Origin: Ga0077536 sp035325705
Lineage (GTDB): Bacteria > Pseudomonadota > Gammaproteobacteria > Ga0077536
NCBI GenBank assembly: GCA_035325705.1
Contig: DAOKZI010000003.1
Location: 207,650-271,649 of the forward strand
DNA: 64,000 nt
Direction of reading: 5' to 3'
This document shows, piece by piece, positions 34,314-43,307 of this stretch; the first letter of the stretch is position 1; the number at the start of each line of letters is the position of its first letter. The notes under the pieces are model-generated. The model made no database searches, was not told where the DNA came from, and saw only the letters and a program-made list of their open reading frames with translations. The translations under genes were made by a program, and so were the position numbers.

Positions 34314-34471
34314 GTAGCCCGGGTGCAGCGTAGCGGAACCCGGGATCGGCATGTCCGATACACAAAGGCTTTCGGCCCTGCGCGGCGCGCACTGCCGGGG
34401 TCTACTCGACTGCATGAGAGGACGGCGGGCGCCGATCCCGGGTTACGCGCTACGCGCTCCACCCGGGCTAC
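34314..34471. repeat. REP-like inverted pair, family A variant
   Basis: The forward arm reads GTAGCCCGGGTGCAGCGTAG with GGAACCCGGG after it; the inverted arm ends ACCCGGGCTAC at 34471. Total 158 bp. It lies in the convergent spacer between the AttH-like gene and ppnN, where a bidirectional hairpin could help end transcription. Confidence 0.8.
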
Positions 34472-34524
34472 GAAACCAGCCACGGAGGACACGGAAGAAT
34501 GAAAGAGATTGTTCGAGGAAGGCC

Positions 34525-34668
34525 GTAGGTTGGGCTGACGAAGGAGGCCCAACAAGGTTAGGCACTGCGCGCTGCCTATTCGCTCTCGCTCAAGAACCGC
34601 TGAGCGACCACGCATGGTTTCCCGCGCTGAGGCGCCCACGTTGGGCTTCCGTCGTCAGCCCAACCTAC
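34525..34668. mobile_element. 144-bp miniature inverted-repeat element, copy 2
   Basis: Same length and ends as the copy at 28551-28694. The left end reads GTAGGTTGGGCTGACGAAGG then AGGCCCAAC, and the right end is its inverse with one or two changes. The interior shares blocks such as CACTGCGCGCTG/CGCTGCGCGCTA and GAACCGCTGAGCGA/GAACCGCTCAGCGA with copy 1. Confidence 0.75.
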
Positions 34669-34683
34669 GGCCGCTTCTTCTTT

Positions 34684-34785
34684 GTAGCCCGGATGAGCGC
34701 AGCGAATCCGGGGTCCGGCGCCTGTTCAAGCGCCTGCGCCGGATGAATGCCCAACCCCGGATTCGCTGCGCTCCATCCGGGCTAC
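34684..34785. repeat. REP-like inverted pair, family A
   Basis: The forward arm starts GTAGCCCGGATGAGCGCAGC with GAATCCGGGG following; the inverted arm ends ATCCGGGCTAC at 34785. Total 102 bp, ending 17 bp before the ppnN stop codon. Confidence 0.85.
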
Positions 34786-34801
34786 AAGAGGCTTGATTCG
34801 A

Positions 34802-36181
34802 TCAGCTCGCGAGGCGGTAGCACGGCGTGTATTCGCGGCCGCCGAGTCGCATGCGGCCCTGCTTGACGAAGTCGCGCAGCAGCTCGTCCAGGGCGTCGAG
34901 GACGGCGCGTTCGCCGCGCAGCTCGAAGGGGCCGTGGCGTTCGACGAGGTGCATGCCGTCCTCCTTCACATTGCCGCTGACGAGGCCGGAGAACGCGCGG
35001 CGCAGATTGCAGGCGAGCTCGTGGCTCGGCAGATCGCGCGACAGGCGCAGCGCGGCCATCGCCTCGTGCGTGGGGACGAAAGGCTGCTGGAAGCGGGGAT
35101 CGATGCGCAGGGACCAGTTGAAGTAGGACGCATCGTCATTGTCGTCGCGGAAGCCGAGCACGGTATTGACGCCCCGGCGCATCCGCGAGGCCACGCGCGG
35201 CGCATCGTCGACGATGATTTCGTAACGAGCCGCGAAGTCGGCGCCGAGCACACCGCGGACGAAGGCATCGAGACGTTCGAAATAGGCCGCACTCCCGGCC
35301 GGGCCGGTCAGCACCAGCGGCAGCGGGATGTCGGCATTGTCGGGATGGGCGAGCACGCCGAGCAGGTACAGCACTTCTTCGGCGGTACCCACGCCGCCGG
35401 GGAAGATCACGATGCCGTGACCCAGACGCACGAAGGCTTCGAGGCGCTTCTCGATGTCCGGCATGATCACGAGATCGCTCACGATCGGATTCGGCGCCTC
35501 GGCCGCAATGATGCCGGGCTCCGTGATCCCGATGTAGCGCGCGTCGGCGAGGCGCTGCTTGGCGTGCGCGATCGCCGCGCCCTTCATCGGCCCCTTCATC
35601 GCGCCCGGCCCGCAGCCGGTGCAGACGTCGAGCCCGCGCAGGCCGAGCTGGTAGCCGACTTCCTTGCAGTACTCGTATTCGGCATGCCCGATCGAATGCC
35701 CGCCCCAGCACACGGCCACGCCGCGCTGCAGGCCCGGCCGCAGCAGGCCGGCGTGACGCAGGATATGGAAGACGCCGTCCGTGACGCCGGCCGGGGTCGA
35801 CAGATCGAAGCGGTCGCGCTGGCTCAGCTCGCCGGCGATGAAGACGACGTCGCGCAGCACCGCGAAGAGCTGCTGCTGCACGCCCCGGATCATGTGGCCA
35901 TCGACGAAGGCGTGGGCCGGCGCGTTGCGCAAGTGCAGGCGCAGACCCCGGTCGACCTGCTCGAAACTCACCTCGAAGTCGGCATAGGTGTCGAGCAGCT
36001 CACGGGCGTTGTCGGTCGCGGCGCCGCTGGTCAGGGCCGCGAGGGCGCAGCGCCGGAAGATGTCGAAGATCGGTCCCTGGCGGGCATTGCAGAGCTTGTT
36101 GACCTCGGCCTGGGACAGCACGGCGAGGACGTTCTCGGGGGTGACGACCGCGTGCGGGACGGTCATGGACTTGCGGCTCAT
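34802..36181 (-). CDS. ppnN: Pyrimidine/purine nucleotide 5'-monophosphate nucleosidase (PpnN/YgdH)
   Basis: PpnN cleaves nucleoside monophosphates to base and ribose 5-phosphate and is stimulated by (p)ppGpp in E. coli. From ATG 36181 the product has 459 residues (E. coli 454). The LOG-like core is plain: VCWGGHSIGHAEYEYCKEVG, CTGCGPGAMKGPMKGAAIAH and the nucleotide motif FPGGVGTAEEVLYLLG. The N-terminal regulatory region (ARQGPIFDIFRRCALAALTS) and the C-terminal RRAFSGLVSGNVKEDG also match. An in-frame extension to 36289 has no counterpart in the family, so 36181 (or 36166) was preferred. It is divergent from the small gene at 36372. Confidence 0.94.
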   Translation of the reverse strand: MSRKSMTVPHAVVTPENVLAVLSQAEVNKLCNARQGPIFDIFRRCALAALTSGAATDNARELLDTYADFEVSFEQVDRGLRLHLRNAPAHAFVDGHMIRGVQQQLFAVLRDVVFIAGELSQRDRFDLSTPAGVTDGVFHILRHAGLLRPGLQRGVAVCWGGHSIGHAEYEYCKEVGYQLGLRGLDVCTGCGPGAMKGPMKGAAIAHAKQRLADARYIGITEPGIIAAEAPNPIVSDLVIMPDIEKRLEAFVRLGHGIVIFPGGVGTAEEVLYLLGVLAHPDNADIPLPLVLTGPAGSAAYFERLDAFVRGVLGADFAARYEIIVDDAPRVASRMRRGVNTVLGFRDDNDDASYFNWSLRIDPRFQQPFVPTHEAMAALRLSRDLPSHELACNLRRAFSGLVSGNVKEDGMHLVERHGPFELRGERAVLDALDELLRDFVKQGRMRLGGREYTPCYRLAS

Positions 36182-36289
36182 GGCGGTGTAGGCATCCGGC
36201 TCGAAAAAGTGAAGATCAAGGGCTTGGGCGATCAATTTGAACTTGACTACTTGAAGTGTTTTATGAGAATCATATACCGTTCGCTTCAA

Positions 36290-36309
36290 GATCAGGGTAT
36301 TACCCGATC
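36290..36309. promoter_or_regulatory. Small dyad in the ppnN divergent promoter region
   Basis: GGGTA-T-TACCC, flanked by GATC on both sides, lies in the A+T-rich spacer between ppnN and the divergent small gene. It could be an operator. No protein is assigned and the symmetry is short. Confidence 0.25.
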
Positions 36310-36371
36310 AAAATAACAAAAGCGATCAGATCGTCACGCCAAATCAAAATACGCGTCGGGGAGAGTCGGCA

Positions 36372-36611
36372 ATGGGGGCTCACATGGCATCTGAAGGCTG
36401 GAATGCGCTGGTCGACGAGCTGAAGCAGCTCGAAGCCTTTTTCCCGCTGCTCGGCATCGCCGGCGAACAGGACGAGCTCCAAGAAGAGGTGCGCGAGCTC
36501 GAAGAGCTGATCGCGACCGCCGGCCATCCGGACGACGAACAGTCGCTGCGCGCACTCACCTACCTGCAGGCCGAGCTCGCGCGCAAGCGCAGCCTGCTGT
36601 CGCGGCTCTGA
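36372..36611 (+). CDS. Small hypothetical coiled-coil protein
   Basis: A 79-residue acidic protein that is not recognised. Its sequence (LVDELKQLEAFFPLLGI, then ELQEEVRELEELIATAG and LRALTYLQAELARKRSLL) has heptad-like spacing and is predicted helical, probably a two-helix coiled coil. GGGGAGAG lies 6 bases before the ATG at 36372; a second ATG at 36384 is also possible. It is divergent from ppnN across a 190-bp A+T-rich spacer and faces galU convergently. The codon pattern and ribosome-binding site favour a real gene. Confidence 0.6.
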   Translation: MGAHMASEGWNALVDELKQLEAFFPLLGIAGEQDELQEEVRELEELIATAGHPDDEQSLRALTYLQAELARKRSLLSRL

Positions 36612-36706
36612 GCCGCCGCGCTCGCCTCGGGCCCCGGGTACGCGCTGCGCCCGGGGTACAGGCACGATCGATACGATCGAACCGTTCCCGTCCTTGCACG
36701 AGTCCT

Positions 36707-36737
36707 GTAGTCCGAAAGAAGTGAAGCGGAATCCGGA

Positions 36738-36741
<4 letters not shown>
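36707..36741. repeat. Short REP-like palindrome at the galU stop
   Basis: A single 35-bp imperfect palindrome, GTAGTCCG ... CGGACTAC, related to family A. On the minus strand its first bases supply the galU stop codon TAG (36738-36740). A GC palindrome (CCCCGGGTACGC ... GCCCGGGGTAC) also lies at about 36632-36659. Confidence 0.65.
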
Positions 36742-37622
<881 letters not shown>

Positions 37623-37739
37623 GATCAACTCCCTTTTTCGTTGCGTGGGCGACTGAGCGCAGTTATCGCTCGACGGTTTGGTCACATCCTTACGGACGGG
37701 CGCGTGAAGGAGCGAAAGATCTCGCGCCCGCGCCATCCC

Positions 37740-37773
37740 CGCCCGGATTCCGCTGCCGCTCCTTCCGGGCTAC
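37740..37773. repeat. REP-like family A arm, inverted orientation
   Basis: CGCCCGGATTCCGCTGCCGC followed by TCCTTCCGGGCTAC. A solitary arm 15 bp from the pair at 37788, in the galU-wbpM spacer. Confidence 0.75.
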
Positions 37774-37787
37774 GCGGCTTCCTCTTC

Positions 37788-37888
37788 GTAGCCCGGATGA
37801 GCGCAGCGGATCCGGGATCGGACGCCGGTTCGAGCGCTAGCGCCAGACGAGCGCCCGATCCCGGATTCGCGTTGCTCATCCGGGCTAC
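37788..37888. repeat. REP-like inverted pair, family A
   Basis: Forward arm GTAGCCCGGATGAGCGCAGC with GGATCCGGG; inverted arm ends CATCCGGGCTAC at 37888. Total 101 bp. The rest of the galU-wbpM spacer (37623-38013) shows no gene. Confidence 0.85.
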
Positions 37889-38013
37889 ATGGACTCGGGG
37901 CGCATCGGGAACGTCCCTATCGTCCGGATGCCCGCTTTCGGCACCGGCGTCCAGGCCTCTTTGGCGACGACCCGCGGCGTCTTTACGCTCGTAGTGATTC
38001 ACGTCGCAGCCAT

Positions 38014-39888
38014 TCAGTGCCGCTTGAACTGCACGACCCTCGTGTCGCGCGCGGCGGCACGAGGCTCATCGGACAACTCCGGCACTGCCTCGGTCAAGAG
38101 CTCGCGGATGCGCTTCTCGTCGAATGCGTCGCAGGCCTGGATCAAGCGCTCGTACAGTTCCTGGATGCGCGCCGGCTCCAAGCCCGTCTGCGCGGCGAGC
38201 AGCAGCTTCGGATGCGGCGTGTGGCGCAGGTTCTCCTCGGCGTGGAAGAGCTCCTCCCGCAGCTTCTCGCCCGGCCGCAGCCCCGTGTAGACGATCCGGA
38301 TGTCCTCGCCCGGCGCATGACCCGAGAGGCGAATCATCTGTTCGGCGAGATAGGTGATGTTGACGGGCTCGCCCATGTCGAGGACGAAGATGTCGCCGCC
38401 CTTGCCGACCGCCGCGGCCTGCAGGATGAGCTGGCAGGCCTCCGGTATCGTCATGAAGTAGCGCGTGGCCTCGGGATGCGTCACGGTGACGGGGCCGCCG
38501 CTGCGGATCTGATCGCGGAACAGCGGCACCACGCTGCCGGCCGAATCGAGCACGTTGCCGAAGCGCACCGTCACATAGCGCGTCTTCGACTCCAGATTGC
38601 GCCGCTCGCACAGCAGCTCCGCGAAGCGCTTCGTCGCGCCCATCACGCTGCTCGGCCGCACCGCCTTGTCGGTCGAGATCAGCACCATCGCCTCGCAGCC
38701 GTGGCGATCCGCGGCCTCGACGACGTGATGAGTCCCGAGCACGTTGTTGCGCACGCCTTCGCGGATCTGCGCCTCGACGATCGGCACGTGCTTGTAGGCG
38801 GCCGCATGGAACACCAGCCGCGGCTGGTGCGTAATGAAGGCGTGCTCGAGCGCGACGGCGTCGCAGACGTCGCCGAGCATCGCCTCCAGCGCGAGATGCG
38901 GAAACACGCGCCGCAGCTCGCGTTCGACGAGATAGAGCTGATATTCGCTGCGCTCGTAGACGACGAGCTTCGCGACGCCGAGCCGCGCGACCTGCCGGCA
39001 CAGCTCGGATCCGATCGACCCCCCGCCGCCCGTGACCAGCACCGTCTGCCCGAGGAGCTGGCGCTGGATGCCGTCCCAGTCGAGCTGCACGGCGCTGCGG
39101 CCGAGCAGATCGTCGATCGACACTTCGCGCACCTCGCGCAGGCCGACCCGGCCGGACACCAGATCTTGCAGCCGGGGCAAGGTGCGGAAGGGCACGCCCG
39201 CGCGCTCGCACAGACCGACGATGCGCTGCATCTGGGCATTGGTCGCGGATGGGATCGCGATGAACACGCGGTCGACCTGATAGCGCTCAGTGAGCTCGGG
39301 CAGCCGATCGATGGCGCCGAGCACCGGAACACCGTGGATGCGCATGCGCGCGAGGCCGGCGCGATCGTCGACGAGCCCGACCGGCACGTAGTTGCCGTCG
39401 CGCAGGATGTCGCGCAGGAGCATTTCGCCGCCGCTGCCCGCGCCGACGACGAGCACGCGCTCGCCGTTGCGGATGTTGTGCAGATTGATGCTGCGATCCT
39501 TGGTGAGCCGGTACAAGAGGCGCGGGCCGCCGAGCAGGAACACGAGGAACAGCGGATACAGCATCAGCAGCGAGCGCGGAATGCCTTCGAGACGCATGAC
39601 GACGAACAGCGCGAGGGCGACGCCGAGCGCGCCGAGCGCGGCGCTGCGCACGATGTTCCACAGATCCTGCAGGCTCGCGAAGCGCCACAGACCGCGGTAG
39701 AGCCGGAAGTACCACGCGATCGCGCCCTGGACGAGCAGCACCACGGGCAGCGCACGCAAGGCGCTGTGCAGGTGATCGGCCGGCGGCATGCCGAAGTTGA
39801 AACGCGCGGACAGCGCGAGCAGCCACGCCAGCGCGATCATGAACAGATCGTGCGAAATGACGACGGTCCTGATCCGGGGCAAGCGCAT
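38014..39888 (-). CDS. wbpM: WbpM/FlaA1-like membrane-bound nucleotide-sugar 4,6-dehydratase
   Basis: Inner-membrane enzyme that converts UDP-GlcNAc to a 4-keto-6-deoxy sugar, precursor of QuiNAc/FucNAc in O-antigens. The 624-residue product has four N-terminal membrane helices (about 10-130), a cryptic nucleotide-binding domain (VLVVGAGSGGEMLLRDIL) and a C-terminal SDR domain (VLVTGGGGSIGSELCRQVA). The catalytic set reads STDKAVRPSSVMGATKRFAE, so Met replaces the usual Tyr (SMK triad), as in long WbpM-type enzymes. The ATG at 39888 overlaps the stop of the wbpL-like gene by one base (TGATG). In Pseudomonas aeruginosa wbpM likewise ends the O-antigen locus after wbpL. Confidence 0.93.
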   Translation of the reverse strand: MRLPRIRTVVISHDLFMIALAWLLALSARFNFGMPPADHLHSALRALPVVLLVQGAIAWYFRLYRGLWRFASLQDLWNIVRSAALGALGVALALFVVMRLEGIPRSLLMLYPLFLVFLLGGPRLLYRLTKDRSINLHNIRNGERVLVVGAGSGGEMLLRDILRDGNYVPVGLVDDRAGLARMRIHGVPVLGAIDRLPELTERYQVDRVFIAIPSATNAQMQRIVGLCERAGVPFRTLPRLQDLVSGRVGLREVREVSIDDLLGRSAVQLDWDGIQRQLLGQTVLVTGGGGSIGSELCRQVARLGVAKLVVYERSEYQLYLVERELRRVFPHLALEAMLGDVCDAVALEHAFITHQPRLVFHAAAYKHVPIVEAQIREGVRNNVLGTHHVVEAADRHGCEAMVLISTDKAVRPSSVMGATKRFAELLCERRNLESKTRYVTVRFGNVLDSAGSVVPLFRDQIRSGGPVTVTHPEATRYFMTIPEACQLILQAAAVGKGGDIFVLDMGEPVNITYLAEQMIRLSGHAPGEDIRIVYTGLRPGEKLREELFHAEENLRHTPHPKLLLAAQTGLEPARIQELYERLIQACDAFDEKRIRELLTEAVPELSDEPRAAARDTRVVQFKRH

Positions 39889-40886
39889 CAGCGGCGGGCG
39901 CGGCGATTCGTCACGGCGGCGATCATGCGCCATATGGTAACACCCGAAACGTAGGCAAGCAGCGCGAACCAGGGTCCGAGCGCAGGACGCTGCTGCGCCA
40001 GCCAGGCAAGGCCCGCGAGCGGCAGTCCGTAGAGCGCGAAGGCGGTGACGAGGCGGCCGTGCGACCAGCCGGCCGTCACCAGCCGCTGGTAGGCATGCCG
40101 GCGATGCGCCGCCCACCAGCGTTCGCCGGCGATGATGCGGCTCGCCAGCGTCAGCGTCGCATCCGTCACGAACGGGGACAGCACGATCAGCCACGGCCAC
40201 GGCGCGCCGCCGGCGTGTACATGCTGCCAGAGATAGAGGCCCAGATAGCCGCCGAGGAAATAGCTGCCGACGTCGCCGAGGAAGATCGTCGCCGGCGGCA
40301 GGTTGTAGCGGAGAAAGCCCGCGCTTGCGCCGCTCAGCGCGAGCAGCGCGAGGCCGGCGCTGCGAGCGCCCGCGTCCAGCGCGAGCAGTCCGAGCAAGAG
40401 CGCCGTCAGCAGCGACTGCGTGCCGGCAAGCCCGTCGGCGCCGTCCATGAAGTTGTAGAGGTTCACGAACCACACCAGGCCGACGATGCCGGCAACGGCA
40501 TGGAGCACGCCGGCCGCGGTCCAGGCGTCGGCGGGCCCTGCCCCGCTCGCAATCGCCACGGCGATCACGACGGTCTGCACGCCGAAACGCAGGCCCGTGC
40601 CGAGCGGCCGGTGGTCGTCGATCCAGCCGAGCACGGCGAGGACACCGGCGCCCAGTCCCCAGGCGAGCCCGAGCCGGAGATCGATCAGGCCATCGAAGAT
40701 GAGCCAGGCGTGCACTGCGAGCACGACGAGCGCGATCGCGAGACCGCCGCCGCGCGGCGTCGGCGCCGTGTGCAGGCTGCGTTCGTTCGGCACGTCGACG
40801 ACGGCGCGCGCGAGCGCATAGCGCCGCACCAGCGCCGTCATCGCGACTGCGGCGAGACAGGCGCCCACGAGCACGATCAGCGGCAT
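39888..40886 (-). CDS. wbpL: WbpL/WecA-like polyprenyl-phosphate sugar-1-phosphate transferase
   Basis: Polytopic initiating transferase that places the first sugar 1-phosphate (FucNAc or QuiNAc type in relatives) on undecaprenyl phosphate. The 332-residue protein has about ten membrane helices and the MraY/WecA motifs VPNERSLHTAPTPRGGGLAI, GWIDDHRPLG, VNLYNFMDGADGLAGTQSLL, FLGDVGSYFLGGYLG and AHRRHAYQRLV. The ATG at 40886 lies 10 bp inside the end of the preceding epimerase gene. The wbpV-wbpL-wbpM order is that of several P. aeruginosa serotypes. Confidence 0.92.
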   Translation of the reverse strand: MPLIVLVGACLAAVAMTALVRRYALARAVVDVPNERSLHTAPTPRGGGLAIALVVLAVHAWLIFDGLIDLRLGLAWGLGAGVLAVLGWIDDHRPLGTGLRFGVQTVVIAVAIASGAGPADAWTAAGVLHAVAGIVGLVWFVNLYNFMDGADGLAGTQSLLTALLLGLLALDAGARSAGLALLALSGASAGFLRYNLPPATIFLGDVGSYFLGGYLGLYLWQHVHAGGAPWPWLIVLSPFVTDATLTLASRIIAGERWWAAHRRHAYQRLVTAGWSHGRLVTAFALYGLPLAGLAWLAQQRPALGPWFALLAYVSGVTIWRMIAAVTNRRARR

Positions 40887-41845
40887 GAGGCTTCCCGATG
40901 CGCGACGCCGATCGCGCGCATCGCCGAGGCGAGATCGACGCGCGGACGCCAATCCAGCTCGCGCATGATGCGCGCGCGATCGAGCACCATCGACCCGATC
41001 AGCCGCTCGATCGTGGCGGTCCTGCCGCTGAGCCTGCCGAGCAGGCGCAGCGCGCCGACCGGACAGGGCAGCAGCCGCGGCGCGCGGCCGAGCCCCAGCG
41101 CCAGCGCGCGCACGAGATCCGGCGTCGACAGATCCACGTCGGCGACGGTGTAGAGCCGAATGCCGTGCGCCGTGTCGATCGCGCGCGCGATCGCGTCCGC
41201 GAGATTGTCGACGTGCACCAGACTGCGGCGATTGCGGATCGATGCGAGCGGCAGCGGGACGCCGCGTGCGATCGCCGTGAGCAGCGCCTGCAGATTCGCC
41301 TTGTTGCCCGGGCCGTAGACGAGCGGCGGACGCAGTACGGTCAAAGCGATGCCCGCCGCCGCACAGCGTTCGCGCAGCAGCGCTTCCGCCGCGAGCTTGG
41401 ACTCGCCGTAGGGTCCGCGCGGATGCGGGACATCGTCGATCGTGTAGACATGCGGTTCGCCGTCCGCGTCCATCCACGAGCATTCGCCGTAGACCTTCGC
41501 CGAGCTGAGATAGACGATCTGCGCGACCTGCACCGCCGCCGCCGCCTCGACCAGCCCGCGTGTGCCGTCGACGTTGATGCGCTGGAAGTCCGCGCGCGCC
41601 GCGGCCTCCTCGCCCTGGTGGGCGCGCGCGGCGAGATGGACCACGACGTCGCCGGACGCGAGCGCAGGGCGCCAGTCGGTCCGAGCGTCGATGTCGCCGA
41701 TGTGCACGACCTGCGCGACGCCGGCCGGCACCGTCGCACGCGCGTCGCGCACGACGGCGACGACTTCGCGGCCGGCGTCGACCAGATGCGCGCAGACGCG
41801 GCGCCCCACGAAGCCGTTCGCACCGGTGACGACGACGCGCGTCAT
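40877..41845 (-). CDS. wbpV: WbpV/WbpK-like NAD-dependent 4-reductase/epimerase
   Basis: A 322-residue short-chain dehydrogenase-type sugar reductase. The NAD motif is TGANGFVGRRVCAHL, and the catalytic pair is in LSSAKVYGE and RGPYGESKLAAEALLRE (YxxxK). Relatives reduce the 4-keto intermediate made by WbpM to UDP-FucNAc or UDP-QuiNAc, which WbpL then uses; the three genes overlap in that order here. The ATG at 41845 overlaps the stop of the GT4 gene by 4 bp (ATGA). Which epimer is made cannot be read from sequence. Confidence 0.88.
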   Translation of the reverse strand: MTRVVVTGANGFVGRRVCAHLVDAGREVVAVVRDARATVPAGVAQVVHIGDIDARTDWRPALASGDVVVHLAARAHQGEEAAARADFQRINVDGTRGLVEAAAAVQVAQIVYLSSAKVYGECSWMDADGEPHVYTIDDVPHPRGPYGESKLAAEALLRERCAAAGIALTVLRPPLVYGPGNKANLQALLTAIARGVPLPLASIRNRRSLVHVDNLADAIARAIDTAHGIRLYTVADVDLSTPDLVRALALGLGRAPRLLPCPVGALRLLGRLSGRTATIERLIGSMVLDRARIMRELDWRPRVDLASAMRAIGVAHREASCR

Positions 41846-42969
41846 GCCGGGTGGACGCCGAGGCGCGCGTAGAGCGCGAGCGTCGCGGCGTGCACCGCGT
41901 CCGCGGAGAACTCGCGTTCGACGAGCGCGCGGGCGCCCTGCGCGAGACGCGCGCGCAAAGCCGGATCCGAGAGCAGCGTCGAGATCGCCTCGGCGAGCGC
42001 CTCCGCGTCTCGCGCAGGCACGAGCAGCCCGCTCACATCGGGCCGGCAGACGTCGCGACAGCCCGGCACGTCGGTTGCGACCAGCGCGCGCGCGCTGGCC
42101 GCCGCTTCGAGCAGCACTTTCGGCAAGCCTTCGCGATAAGAGGGCAGACACACCACCGTCGCCTGCGCGTAGACGGGCGCCATGTCTTCGCGGTGACGCC
42201 ACCATTCGACGCCGGCCGCCTGCGCGGCCGCTTCGAGCTCGCTCGCGCCATAGGCGGCAGGATTGTCGGGATCCACGCCGCCGACGAGCACGCAGCGCGC
42301 CTCCGGATGGCGCGCACGCACGCGCGGCGCGGCGGCGAGGAATTCGGCGATGCCCTTGTCACGCAGCATGCGCGCGGCAAGCAGCACGAGCGGCGGGCCG
42401 CTCGCCTCCGGCTGCGGCGCATAGTGCGAAAGATCGACACCGGCGCCGCGGATCAGCGTCGCCTGCGCGGCCGGCACGCCGAGCCCGGCGAGCAACCGCA
42501 GATCTTCCTCGTTCTGCACGATCGCGTGCGAGTTCGGGCGCATGAGGATCGCACGCAGCAGCGGCCGCACGGCGCGCTGCAAGTGCCGCGCGAGGCCGTC
42601 GCTGGAGGAGAACAGATAGCCCATGCCGGTCAGCGCGTGCACGAAGCGCGTACGCGGCCTGCGCCACAGCGCGAGCGCCGCGAGCAGGATCGGTTTCAGG
42701 GCGACGAGATGCACGAGCACGGGACGCTCGCGCGCGATCAACGCATCCAGCGCGAACAGAAGGCGCAGATCGCGCAGCGGATGGCGCAGCGAACGCTCGA
42801 ACGGCAGATCGACGCACTCGAGGCCGCGCGCCTCGATGCGCGCGCGAAGCGCCCCGCAGCGCGTGGCGACGAGCACGCGATAACCCGCCCGCCGCGCGGC
42901 GCAGGCGAGATCGACGCGGTGGGACCAGAAGTACCAGTCCTCCGTGACGACGTACAGCAGGGTGTTCAA
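41842..42969 (-). CDS. GT4-family glycosyltransferase, O-antigen assembly
   Basis: A GT-B transferase of about 375 residues. The N-terminus LLYVVTEDWYFWSHR is a hallmark of a subgroup found beside wbpV/wbpL-like genes, often adding the second sugar to the lipid-linked FucNAc/QuiNAc. The C-terminal half has LLAARMLRDKGIAEFL, CLPSYREGLPKVLLEAAASA (EX7E region) and DVPGCRDVCR. The start is uncertain: TTG at 42969 fits the conserved N-terminus but has a poor ribosome-binding site, while the in-frame upstream region is repeat sequence. It overlaps the wbpV-like gene by 4 bp. Confidence 0.88.
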   Translation of the reverse strand: MNTLLYVVTEDWYFWSHRVDLACAARRAGYRVLVATRCGALRARIEARGLECVDLPFERSLRHPLRDLRLLFALDALIARERPVLVHLVALKPILLAALALWRRPRTRFVHALTGMGYLFSSSDGLARHLQRAVRPLLRAILMRPNSHAIVQNEEDLRLLAGLGVPAAQATLIRGAGVDLSHYAPQPEASGPPLVLLAARMLRDKGIAEFLAAAPRVRARHPEARCVLVGGVDPDNPAAYGASELEAAAQAAGVEWWRHREDMAPVYAQATVVCLPSYREGLPKVLLEAAASARALVATDVPGCRDVCRPDVSGLLVPARDAEALAEAISTLLSDPALRARLAQGARALVEREFSADAVHAATLALYARLGVHPA

Positions 42970-43020
42970 GAGAAATCGACTCGCGAAAAGGCCCGCGCAT
43001 TTTACCGGATGGGATTCCCC

Positions 43021-43107
43021 GTAGCCCGGATGAGCGCAGCGAATCCGGGGATCCGCGCTCGACGAAGCGCATGAAGATCCCGGATTCGCTGCGCTCATCC
43101 GGGCTAC
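43021..43107. repeat. REP-like inverted pair, family A
   Basis: Forward arm GTAGCCCGGATGAGCGCAGC with GAATCCGGGG; inverted arm has CCCGGATTCGCTGCGCTCAT and ends CCGGGCTAC at 43107. Total 87 bp, the most compact and symmetric of the pairs, between the two glycan operon segments. Confidence 0.88.
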
Positions 43108-43125
43108 GAAGAGCGCGGTCGTCCC

Positions 43126-43307
43126 ATCAACGCCCGAACCGCTCCCGCCACGCCTCGAACATCAGCNNNNNNNNNNNNNNNNNNNNNNNNNNNNNNNNNN
43201 NNNNNNNNNNNNNNNNNNNNNNNNNNNNNNNNNNNNNNNNNNNNNNNNNNNNNNNNNNNNNNNNNNATCAACGCCCGAACCGCTCCCGCCACGCCTCGAA
43301 CATCAGC
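43126..43307. other. Assembly gap of 100 N flanked by a 41-bp duplication
   Basis: Bases 43167-43266 are N. The 41 bp just before the gap (43126-43166) are identical to the 41 bp just after it (43267-43307); both contain GCCCGAACCGCTCCCGCC. The most likely reading is two contigs that overlap by 41 bp and were scaffolded with a nominal gap. The second copy contains the end of asnB; the first is an extra piece of that end. Confidence 0.9.

Noticed and set aside
38014..40473. 819-residue WbpM with a long N-terminal extension
   Set aside because: The first 195 codons are an out-of-frame read of the wbpL-like gene; ATG 39888 fits the family and the TGATG overlap.
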